NCBI GenBank assembly: GCA_040882845.1
Contig: JBBEAM010000008.1
Span: 1-59,459, forward strand
Reading direction: 5' to 3'
Source of the DNA: JBBEAM01 sp040882845
GTDB taxonomy: Bacteria > Pseudomonadota > Alphaproteobacteria > Kiloniellales > DSM-21159
DNA: 59,459 nt
Program-made: the position numbers and the translations under genes
Shown: positions 42,785 to 54,700 of the stretch, one piece after another
Layout: every line of letters starts with the position of its first letter
Numbering within the stretch: the first letter of the stretch is position 1
The notes under the pieces: generated by a model
Told to the model about the DNA's origin: nothing
Seen by the model: only the letters and a program-made list of their open reading frames with translations
Database searches by the model: none

Positions 42785-45700
42785 TTACCAGGACAGCTTG
42801 ACGCCGCCGGAGACCGCGTGCTGCTGCACGTCCTGGTTCAGCTTGCCGTCGTAGTCGAGGAACAGCTCCCAGGTGTGGCCGATGTTGACGCTGACCCCGG
42901 CGCCGACGATGGCGCTGTCGGAGGCGACCTCAGAGCCGATCACCGTAAAGGCGCTGGCCGGCACGCCGGCGAAGCTGGCGCCGACGGTCTGGTAGTTGTC
43001 CTCGAACTCGTGCTCCCAGCCCAGCCGCAGCTGTGGCGTGATCCAGGTCTCCGCGCCAGCCTGGAACTCCGCCGAGAGATCGACGCCCAGGGTGGTGGTG
43101 AAGGACTCGGCGGTGCTCTTGTCGACGTCGAGGTTGAAACCGCCGGCCCCGCTCTCGGTGAAGGAGTCGGTCTCGGCGCGGGTGTAGCGCACCCCGGCGA
43201 AGGGCGTGATCGTCGCCGGCATCAGCTCGAAGGCGTAGCCCGTCTCGGCATGGACCGAGAAGACCTCGCTGTCGTAGCTGCCCTTGGCCCGCAGGTCGGG
43301 GACGAAGGTCTGACGCCGGCTGTCGTTATCGTACCAGCCGTAGGAAGCCATGGCGTCGAGGTAGAACGGCCCCGGATCGAAGCTGCCGTAGAGCGCCACT
43401 TGGAAGCCCTCGTAGTCGATCGAGTTACCGCTCGAAAAGTCCATTTCGTTATCGGAGTAGCCGCCGGCCACGCCGATCGCCAGGCTGTCGACGACCCGGA
43501 CATCGGCGCCGATCGCGAAGCCGTACTGCTCGCCATCGAAGGAGTCCGCCTCCTGGTCGCCGTCGAGGTCTGTGAAGTCGCCGTAGGCCCGCGACCAGAA
43601 GGAGAAGGTCCCTGCTTCCGCCTTGCGGTTCATCGCCGCGAGCTGAGTCGCACCCGGTCCACCGTCCTCGCTGGCACCCGCCGAGGCGAGCTGATCGGTC
43701 GCAAAGTCGAAACGGCCGAGCCAGGCTTCCTGATCGCCACCGTTGCCGCGGCGGTGTTCCAGGTGATCGAAGATCGAGCGGCGGAACATCCGCTGCGAGA
43801 AGATCAGCGACTGCAGACCCTGGGAGTACTCGGCGCCGCCGATGGAATCCAAGGCGTCGGGGTAGTCTTCGAGCGGCACCATCAGCAGTTCGAAGACCGC
43901 CTCCTCGAACTCAGTGCCAATGATGTCCGGCCCGTAGCCGTTGTCGAGCCCGCGGGCGACCGCGCGCTGGTTGCGGGTCAGGCCATCGAAGTCGCTGAAC
44001 TCGCGGCGCAGCAGGTCGAGATCGACGGTGTTGTCGGCCTCGTAGATCGCCTGCAGCGTGAAGAAGGGCGATTCGACGAAGGTGTTGTCCCAGGTTCCGT
44101 TCACCGGTCCGCCGGTCGAGACGATGACGTTCTCGTAGTGGGTCGTAGTGTCGTAGAAGCCGTCCAGCGGGATCACCTCGACCGTGCCCGAGAGGTTCAC
44201 GGTGGTGGCGACGATCTCGCCGGCCGAGCTTTCCTCCGGGGTCACCTCGTAGGCCAGGGTGGCGCCGGACATCTGGGTGAAGGTATCGACGTTGACCTGC
44301 GAGGGCTGGTTGCTCGAGAGGATGAAGCGCCCGTCGTCCATCAGGTCGAAGGTGCCGCTGTTCTCGATCGATCCGTCGAAGTAGGCGTTGCCCGGGCCGA
44401 CGTTGATGTCGTTGAGCCCCGAGATCATGCCGACGTAGGTGATCGTGTCCTCGCCGAGCCCGGCCAGGAAGTTGAAGGTGTCGTCGTCGCCGGACCCGTA
44501 GGTATCGCCCTCGATGGTGCCGCCCAGGAAGTCGAGGTTGTCGCCATAGTTCTGCGACAGGTAGATGTCGCCGAGGATCAGGCCGTTCAACTGGTTGATC
44601 TGGCTGGCGTTGGGCGCATCCAGGGTCGAGATCGCGACCTCGGCGGAGAGGAAGCCGTCGTTCTCCACGATGATGTTGCCGGTTCCCGTGGCTGCACCGT
44701 TGTCCTTGACCAGGATGCCATAGGCCATGGAATTGCCCGCCGCGCTGGCGGTCACCTCCAGGTTGCCGTAGTTGCCCACGGTGCCCTCGAAGGTGTCGGC
44801 CATGACCACCAGGCCGGCGGCGCTGGCATTGCCGCTCGGTCCATTGGCCTGGGCATGGATCATCATGTCCCCGGTGTTCATCACGTTGCCCGAGATATTC
44901 GGGCCCATGACGTTGATGCCGTAGGCGATGGCCGTGGTGCCGCCGGTCGCCGTAGCCGCCACGTTCATGCTGCCGCTGGAGTCGGCCTCCACGTTCAACA
45001 CACCGGTCGAGGTGGTTGAGATCTGCGCGCCGATGGCCATGGCGAAAGCGTCTGCCGTGGCCCCATTCGCTTCGGCCTCTGCGCCCACGCGGACCGAACC
45101 GCTGTTGGCGTAGGTCGCCGTGCCCGCCGTGGCATAGGTCAGCAGCTGGTCGGAGCCGAAAGCGCTGGCCTGGGCATAGGCCGAGGTGGCATCGGCTTCC
45201 GCGATCGCCGTCACGTCGATCGAGCTGAAGCTCGAGTTGACGATACTGGCCAAAGCAGTGCCATCGGTCGAAGCGACGTTCTGCAGGATACCGAAGGACG
45301 ACACCGAGGCCTCGGCCGAGTTGGTGTCGCTCTCCGCCAGGCCGGTCGCGGTCACGCTGATGCTGCCGCTGTTGTCGGCCATCGCCGTCGCGTTGCCGCT
45401 GCCCGGCAGGGCCTGCTGATGGATGCCATAGCCCTGGACGAACGCGCCTGCGGGGCCACCGGTGCTACCCGCCTGGCCGGTCACCTCGACATCCATGTCG
45501 CCGCTGTTGTCGGCGCTCGCCGTCGCGTTGCCGCTGAGCGGGAAGGCGAACTGGGAAATGCCCCAGCCCGCGGCATCGGCAATCGCCGTCGAGGTCGCCG
45601 AGGCGCTGGACAGCACATCGACGTTCATGGCGCCGCCGCTGGAGGCGGTGACCGTGACCGGGAAGCCGCCGCCGAAGGCGATGCCCGACTGCACGATGCC

Positions 45701-48700
45701 CTGGGCCTGGGCGCTGGCGAAGGCGGCGCCGGCGGTCGCATTGGCCAGGCTCTCGGCGGCGGCTTCGATGGCGCCGCTGCCGTTGGCTGTCAGGTTCACG
45801 CCGCCACCGCTCGTCGCGGTGCCCTGCTGCAGGATGCCGTAGGCGCGGGCGTTGCCGCTGGCGCTGCCGCCGGTCACCTCGGCCAGGGCGGCGCCGGAGA
45901 CGCTGCCGCTGCCGGTGTTGGTCGCGGTCGCCGAGACGTTGCCGGCGCTGGTGGTCGCGAACTGCCACAGACCGCGGCCGTCGGCGTTGGCATTGGCCTG
46001 CGGGCCGCCATCGGCGCTGGCCATGGCATTGCCGCTGAGGATCGCACTGTTGGTCACCGAGGCCGTGGCGTTGCCGGTGCCGACGTTCACCGTCTGCTCC
46101 AGGCCGTCCGCCAAGGCGTCCGCCGTCGCGGTTGAGTTGGCCAGGACATCGACGTTTGCCGTGACCTGGACGTCGTCGGAGTTGGAGATCGTGGCCGTAC
46201 CTTCGCCACTCGGCGTGGTGACCAACTGATAGATGCCGTCGGCAACGATATCGGCACTGGCGGCGTCCGTAGTGCTCTGGGCATGACCACTGGCCGAGAC
46301 GGTGATCGCGCCGCTGTTGCTGGCGGAAGCCGTGGCATTGCCGGCACCGGAGGCTGAAGCCCGCTGATCGATACCCAGCGCCGAGACGCTGGCCACCGCG
46401 GTCAGCAGGGCAATGGCGATAGCATTACCCGTAACGTCGATGCTGTCGCTGCTGGTCAGGCTCGCCATGGCGTTGCCGTTGTTGGCCACCAGGGCATCGG
46501 AGTAGATGCCCAGGGCCACAGTCTCGGCAGAGGCCGCGGCGTCCACACTGACAGCATAGCTCATGGCGTCGGCGGAGATCGTGCCGGTATTCGTGGCATT
46601 GGCCGTGGCATCGCCATCGACAGTGAAAGCCTGGCTGTCGATGCCGGTCGCCGAAGCGTCGGCCACTGCCGTGAATTCGCTGTTCGCAAAGGCGGACGAC
46701 GTCACATCGATGGTGCTGGCGCTGGTGTTGATGACCGTCGCCGTGGCGTTGCCGGTGCTGGTCACGACTGCGGACTGGAAGATGCCGATGGCGCCGGCAT
46801 GGGCGCTGCTGCTATCGGACGAGCTTCGCGCATCGCTCAAGGCGTCGACCACCAGCGTGCCGCTGTTGGTCGCCGACGCCGAGGCATCGCCGTTGGCGCT
46901 GGTCGAGACGAACTGCTCGATGCCGTAGCCGTCGGCCTGAGCATTGGCGAAGGCCGAGGCATTGGCGTCGGCGGCAGCCGAGACCGTACCGCCGCCGCTG
47001 ACGATGGTGCCGGTGGCGTTGCCGCTGGCGGTGGTGACCTCCTGCAGGATGCCGTTGGCGATCGCCGAGGCATAGCTAGAGGACTCTACGCTGTCTGCGG
47101 TGCCCGTCGCGGCGACGGTGATCGTACCGCTGCTGGAGACCGTTCCGGTTGCCTCGCCGGAGCTGGAGACCGAGACATCCTGCTCGATGCCGCTCGCCTC
47201 CGCGAAAGCCGTTGCCTCGAGCAGCGCCGAGGCGCTGGCAAGTACCGCGACGTCGATCGAGCTGTCGCTCGAGTTGATGGCCGTCGCCGTCGCGTTGCCT
47301 GTGTCCGTCGAGACGCTCTGGTCGATGCCGCGGGCCTCGCTCTCCGCCGCCGCGGAGCTGTTGGCGCTGTCGGCGAGCGCGGTGCCGTCGATCTTGATGC
47401 TGCCGCTGTTATCGACCGTGCCGGTAGCGTCGCCGACGTTGGCCGTGACGTCCTGATAGATGCCTTGCAGGATGTCGGCGTTAGCCTGCGCATACTGATC
47501 GGCTGAGGCGTTGGCCAGAGCATAGAGCGAAATCGACTCGCTGTTGGTCACAGTGGCCGTGGCGTTGCCGGTGCTGAAGACATCAACGGACTGGCGCACA
47601 CCGTCGGCATCGGCGAAGGCCGAGGCGCTGCCGTTCGGCGCGACCGCCAGGGCGGTCGTATTGGCAGTAAGGTTGCCGGTGACCGCAACCGTGCCCACCG
47701 CTTCGCCTTCCGGCGTGGACACACTCTGGTCGATGGCCTCGGCGTCTGCGGAGGAGAGGGCATTGCCGCTCTGGCTGAAGGCGTCGGCCATCGAAGCGAG
47801 CGTGATGTTCCCGCTGTTGGTGACATTGCCGGTCGCGTTGCCGGATGCAGTGACGTCCTGGCTAATGCCATTTCCCAGGGCAAAGGCGTTGGCAAAGCCG
47901 CTGGCGGTGACATTGGCGGTGGCCGCGATGTCGATCGCGGCGCTCTGGTCGATCGTACCGCTGGCGTCCCCGCTATTCGAGGTGACGTCCTGCCAGACTC
48001 CGAGGACGTTGGCCGAGGCCGCGCCGGAGCCGGACACCGCCGAGGCGAAGGCGCTGGCGAGGTTGGTCACATTGCCGCTGTTGCTCAGCGTGCCGGTGGC
48101 GTTGCCGCTCTCTGCGAAAATCTGCTGGTGGAAGCCGTTGGCGAAGGCCGAGGATTCCGCCGCGCCGCTCATGCTGACGGCGTTGGCGATGGAGCCGACC
48201 GAGATGTTGCCGCTGTTGGTGATGTTGCCGACGGCGGCGCCGCTGGAAAAGGCGTCAACGTGCTGATCGATGGCGGTGGCCGTCTCGGCGAAGGCGAAGG
48301 CCGACTGCTGCGCCGAGGCGCTGGCCAGGGAGGCGATCGAGATGTCGCCCATGTGGGTGACCGTACCGGTCGCCGTCCCGCTCGAGGTCTCGACGTTCTG
48401 ATCGATGCCCATGGCGCGGGTCGTGGCCAGGGCGGAGTCCTCCGCGCTGTCGGCGAAGGCCGAGGCGGTGACGGTGATCGTGCCGCTGCTGCTGATTGTG
48501 CCGGTGGCGTCGAAGAAGTCGCCGGCATTGACATCCTGACTGATGCCCTCGACGTCGGCGTCGCCACTGGCGAAGCCGTTGGCCGAGGCGCTGGCGAGGC
48601 CCCAGGCGTCGACCGAACTGCCGGTGCCGGAGATCGTGCCGCTGGCAGAGCCACTCTGCGCATCGACGGTCTGATCGATACCGTTGGTGTCGGCCGAGGC

Positions 48701-51700
48701 GTTGGCGTTGCCGCTGGTGCTCACCGCGAAGGCTCCGGCGCTGGCGGTTACCGCGCCGTCATTGGTCAGCGTGCCGCTGGCGGCACCGCTCGACGAATCG
48801 ATATTCTGGTCGATACCGTCGGCGTCCGCGTCGGCCTCTGCGAAGCCGCTGGCGCTGGCGAAGGCCCAGGCGAAAGCGGCGGCCGAGCCGCTGTTGGTGA
48901 TGAGGCCGGTGGCGTCGCCGCCTAAGAAGCCGGCATTGACGAGTTGGTCGATACCGTTGGCGTCGGCGTCGGCGTCGGCGCCGGAGGTGCTGCTGAAGGC
49001 GTCGGCCACCGCGTTGGCGGTCACGCTGCCGCTGCTGGTGATCGTGCCGCTGGCGGAGCCGCTGGTGCTATCGACCTCCTGATCGAGACCGTCGGCATCG
49101 GCGTCGGCATTGGCAAAGTTGCTTGCCGCCGCGCTGGCGAAGGCCAGAGTCGTGGCGTTGCCCGGCCCGTAGGTCAGCGTGCCGGTGGCGTGGCCGCTGG
49201 CAGAATCGATGTCCTGGTCGATGAGATCGGTATAGGCGTCGGCAGCGCCGGAGCCGGAGGTCGAGTCCGCAATGGCGTTGCTGGTGACCGAGATGTTGCC
49301 GCTGGCGGAGATGTTGCCAGTGGCGTCGCCGAACATGCCGGCGTTGACGCTCTGTGTGATGCCGCGGCCAGAACTGTTGGCGTTGGCGAAGCCGCTGGCC
49401 GAGGCCCAGGCGTGCGCCGTCACGTCGAGAGAGCCGTCGCGGGTGATGTCGCCGCTGGCGTTGCCGCTGGCGCTGAACACCTCCTGCGAGATGCCGTCCG
49501 CGTTAGCTTCGGCGGAGGCAGAGTCGAAGCTGCTCTCGGCGTTGGCCGTCGCAGCGACCGTGAGCGTGCCGTTGCTGGCGATGTTGCCGCTGGCGTCACC
49601 CTCGGTCGTGACCGTCGCGTTCTGGCTGATGCCATCGCTGTCGGCATTGGCGTTGGCGTTGCCGCTGGCCGAGGCCCAAGCGTTGGCAAGGGCTTCGATG
49701 CTGCTGCTCTCGCCGACGGAGACTGTCGCCGTAGCGTTGCCGGTGCTGGTGGTGACGTCCTGATCGATGCCGTTGGTGTCGGCAGAGGCGCTGGCGTTGC
49801 CGTCGCTGCTGTCGGCCAGCGCGGTGGCGTTGGCCGTCACCGTGCCGCTGTTGCTCACGGTGCCGCTGGCGTCGCCGCTGCTGGCGCTGACATCCTGGTC
49901 GATGCCGTCGGCATCGGCATCGGCGTTGGCGAAGCCGCTGGCGGAGACGTTGGCGAGCGCGAAGGCATCGACCGTCGAGCTGCTGTTGTTGGCGATGAAT
50001 CCGGTGGCGTCGCCCATGTCGGCGCCAGCGGAGACACTCTGGCCGATGCCGTTGGTGTCCGCGTCGCCGCTGGCGTTGGATTCGGTGCTGGTGGCGTTGG
50101 CGACCGCGCTGGCGCTCACCGTGCCGTTGTTGGTGATGTTGCCCGTGGCGTTGCCGGAGCTGCCGACGTTGACGATCTGATCGATGCCCGAGGCATCGGC
50201 GTCGGCGTTGGCAAAATCCTCGCCGATGGCGCTGGCCAAGACGGTTGTCGAGATGGCCGAGGCGTTCCCGACGGTGATCGTGCCGCTGGCGTTGCCGCTG
50301 TTGCTGTCGACCCGCTGGCGCAGGCCGTCGCCGTCGGCGGTGGCGTTGCCCGAAGCGGACTGCGAATCCGCGAGCGCGCCGACGCCTACCGAGACGTTGC
50401 CGCTGGCGGAGATGCTGCCGGTGGCGTCGCCGCTGTTGAAGACCGTCACGATCTGGTTCATGCCTTCGGCGTCGGCGTTGGCCGTCGCAGTGTTCGACGC
50501 GGCCGCACTGGCCAGCGCCGTCACCGCCAGGCTGCTGCTGTTGCTCGTGATCGTACCCGTAGCGGCGCTCGTTAGCGCGCCAATACTCTGGTAGATGCCG
50601 GTGGCGTTCGCACTCCCACTAGCTGAACCTTGCGGTGCCGAGGCGAGCGCCGTCGCATCGACCGTCAGCATTCCCGTCTGCGAGACATCCCCTGTCGCAA
50701 TGCCGTTTCCAGTCCCGGCACCCTGGTAGATGCCGGAGGCATTGGCATTGGCGTTGGCAAATCCGTCGGTACTGTCCGAATCAGCCGTCGCGTCAACCGC
50801 GATCGTGCCGTTGCTCGAGACCATGCCTGACGCATTGCCGCTTGTGCTAACATTGATGAACTGGTGAATGCCCGCGGCATTGGCATTAGCATTGGCCGTA
50901 AGAGACGCCGCCGCGCTGGCCAGCGCCGTCACGTCGATCGTGCTGGAGCCCGTGTGGGTCACAATTCCAGAGGCATTGCCGGTAGCCGTGCCGACGATCT
51001 GGCGGATGCCGTCGGCATCGGCATGGGCGTTGGCCGAATCCTGCGGCGCCGAGGCCAAGGCTGTCGCATCGACCGTCAGCGTCCCGTTCTGGGAGACGTT
51101 GCCCGTCGCGTCGCCGCTACCAGTGTTCACGGACTGCACAATCCCGTCGGCATCGGCCTCGGCGCTGGCCGAGGCGGTTTCGCTGGCGGCGTTGGCCGTC
51201 GCGTCGACTGTGACCGTGCCGCTGCTCGCCACCGTGCCGGCCGCGTCGCCAGTGCCCGATACGGTGACGATCTGGAATATCCCGCCGGCCTGGGCATCGG
51301 CGTCGGCCGTGAGCGCCGCCGCCGCGCTGGCCAGCGCCGTCACGTCGATGGTGCTGGCGCCGCTATGGGTCACCGTTCCCGTGGCGTTGCCGCCCGTAGC
51401 GGCGACGTTCTGCCGGATGCCATCGGCTTGGGCTTCGGCATTGGCCGAATCCTGCGGCGCCGATGCCACGGCCGTGGCATCGACCGTCAAGGTTCCGTCC
51501 TGCGAGAGATTGCCCGTCGCGTCGCCGTCGAGGGCGCGGACGCTCTGGGTAATTCCCTCGGCTTCGACTTCTGCTTCGGCGGAGGCGAATTCGCTGGCAG
51601 CGTTGGCGGTTCCCTCGACCGTCACCGTGCCGCTGCTCGCCACCGTGCCGGCCGCGTCGCCGCTGTCAAATGTGATGACGGACTGGAAAATGCCGCGGGC

Positions 51701-54700
51701 ATCGACGTTGGCATCGGCGGTGGCGGATGCCGCGGCGTTCGCCAGCGCCGTCACGTCGAAGACGCCGCTGTGAGTCAGGTTACCGGTGGTGTTGCCATCG
51801 TTGGCGGTCACGCTCTGACTGATGCCCTCGGCGATGGCTTCGGCGCTGGCGGCGGCGCCAGTGTCGCCCTGGGCATCGGCCGTAACGAGAACGCTCAGGT
51901 CGCCGTCGCGGGTGATCGTGCCGCTGGCGTTGCCGCTGTTCGCGTTGACGGACTGAGTGATCCCGAGAGCGCTGCCCACGGCAGAGGCTCCGGAGGTCTC
52001 GCTCCTGGCTTGCGCATCGGCCGAGACGGAGAAGCTGCCGCTGCTGGCGATGGTGCCGCTGGCGTCGCCCTCGAAGGCGACACTCACGCTCTGCGACACG
52101 CCGGTGGCGATGGCATTGGCGGTGGCGCTGGCGAAGGCCGAAGCATTCGCCGCGGCGGTGACGTCGACCGTGCTGGTTTCGTTGGTGAAGATCTGCGCCG
52201 TGGCGTTGCCGGTGCTGGCGGTGACGTCCTGATCGATGCCGAAGGCGGAGGCCAGGGCCAGCGCATCGGCGCTGTGGCTGAGCGCGGTCGCGAAGGCGGA
52301 GCTGGAGATCGCGCCCTCGTTCTGCACCGTGCCGTCGGCGTCGCCGAGGAAGGTCACCACGTTTTGCTGGGCGCCCTCCGCGGTTGCGTTGGCTGAGGCG
52401 CTGCCGTTCGCCTCGACGTTGGAAACCACGAGGACGTCGATCGAGGAGTCGCTGCCGTTGAACAGGGTCCCCGTCGCGTTGCCTTCGTCCGAAACGAAGA
52501 TGTTCTGTGCCACGCCTGAGCCGAATGCCGCGGCGGTGGCTGAGGAGGAGGTGCTGAGAGCCTGCGCGTTGGCGCCGACCGAGATGCTACCGTTGTTGGT
52601 GATTGTGCCGCTGGCATTGCCGCTGGTGGCGATGACGTCCTGGCCGATACCGGCAGCGGCGGCGAAGGCGTTCGCGGAACCGGAAGCATTGGCGTCGGCC
52701 GAGGCGAAGACGCTGTAGGCCGTCCCCTCCGCGACTTCGAGAATGCCGAGCGCAGTGCCGTCGATAACCGAGATCTCCTGGATCGCACCGTCGGCGAAGG
52801 CGCGGGCATTGGCGCTGGACGACTGCGAATCCGCATCGGCCAGAGCCTGCACATCGACATTGCCGGTGACCATCGTGCCCTGGGCGTTGCCGCTGCTCGA
52901 GACCGATTGGAACATTCCGGTGGCGCTGGTGGTCGGACGCGCGGTAACCAGATCGCTCGTAGCGTGGGCACTGGCATGAACAATGAGATTGCCGCTGCCG
53001 TTGATCGTCCCGGTCGCGGTTCCCGCAGAGGCGGAAGCCGTCTGCGTCACGCCAGTAGCGTTGGCATTAGCAATGGTGAAATTGGTGCTGGAGGAATTGG
53101 GGGCCAGCGCGGTGGCGATTACGGTGAGATCGCCGCTGACGATGCCGGCCTGGGCATTGCCCGACTCTGCATTCGCAGTCTGCTGTATTCCCAGAGCATT
53201 CGCCCTGACCAGCGTTGCGGAGCCATCGCCGACTCCTTGCGCCTCCGCCGAGACGGAGATATCGCCGTTGTTGACGACGGAGGCCTCGGCCGTGCCGTTG
53301 GCGCTTGCTTGCTGGACGATTCCCTGCGCGAAAGCATTGGCAGCAGCATTGCTGCCATCCGCGTCCGCCACGGCAGTGACATCGAGGCTCGAGTTCGAGG
53401 TGATTCCGGCGTAGCTGTTGCTCTCTGCGCCGTTGTTCGCACCGACGTTTTGCAGGATGCCGGTGCTGCTGGCGCGCGCGTTGGCGATACTTGACGAGGA
53501 GGTATTGGCCGCGGCGTAGGCAATGAGAACTCCACTCTCGATCGTCCCGGTCGCGTTGGCATCGGAGCCATCGCTCCCAACGGTCTGCTCGATGCCCAGG
53601 GAGTCGACGAGGGCTCGCGCCCTGTTATCGCTCGTCGCATCACCCGTCGCCGAGGCCGTGACACTTCCGCTGGAGCTGATCGTGCCAGCGGCATCGCCGT
53701 CAGCAGCGAAAATCGTCTGGGTCACGGCGTTGGCGTTGGCATTGGCGAAAGCGGTGTCGGCGGCGCTCGCGCTGGCCATCGCCGTAACATCGATGGAGCT
53801 GCTGCTGGTATTCGTGATCAGGCCAGTGGCCAGGGTCGAGGCAGAAACGGATTGATCGATACCCTGAGCCAGCGCCTGAGCATCGGCATCGCCGCTGGTG
53901 CTATTGGCAAGGGCAGAAGAGCCCACATTCAGCGTACCGCTGTTGTCGATGGTTCCGCTGGCGCTGTCGAAAGTGCTGTCGGCGAGCTGACGGATTCCCA
54001 GTGCGGCAGCGTTGGCGGTGGCGGTGTCCTGCGCTGCCGCATTGGCCAGCGCGCTAACGGTCAGGTCGTTGCTGGTGATGTTGCCGGTCGCCGTGCCGCT
54101 GTTGGAGGTGACCTCCTGAGTCAGGCCCTCGGCATTGGCATTGGCTGTCGCGAAACTGCTGGTGCTGGTCGCCTGGGCGGTGCCGGTGATTGTCGCCGCG
54201 CCGCTGCTCGTGATCGTCGCCGAGGCGTTGCCGTTGTTGGAGTTTACCCGCTGGTCGATACCTTCCGCCAGCACCCGCGCGTTCGCAGATTGCTGGGCAT
54301 CCGCTTCGGCTAGGGCCGAGGAGGTCAGGGTGCCGCTGTTGGTGATCGTACCTGTGGCTTCACCGTTCTGGGTAGAAACGAACTGATTGATTCCGACGGT
54401 CTCTGCTATGGCATCGGCAAAGCTGCTGGCGCTGTCGGCGTCCGCCTTCGCTTCGACGAAAATCGAGCCGCTGTTGGCGATCATGCCCTCAGCGTTGCCG
54501 TTGGCAGTAATGATAGACTGGTCGACGCCAGTCCCATAGGCATCGGCTTCGGCGCTGAACTGAGCGGAGGCGCTCGCCAGCACCGTGACATCGAGGCTGC
54601 TGGAGCTGGTGTTGGTCACCGTGCCACTGGCGTCGCCACTGCCATAGCTGTTGATGGCCTGATCGATACCCACGCCGACTCCCGAAGCCCCCGCATACAC

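Noticed and set aside
42461..45019. Long plus-strand frames opposite the autotransporter (also 48944-50575, 50864-52396, 45419-46135)
   Set aside because: They are antisense shadows created by the biased codons of the repeat gene; their translations lack known motifs and ribosome sites, and the minus-strand product is clearly real.
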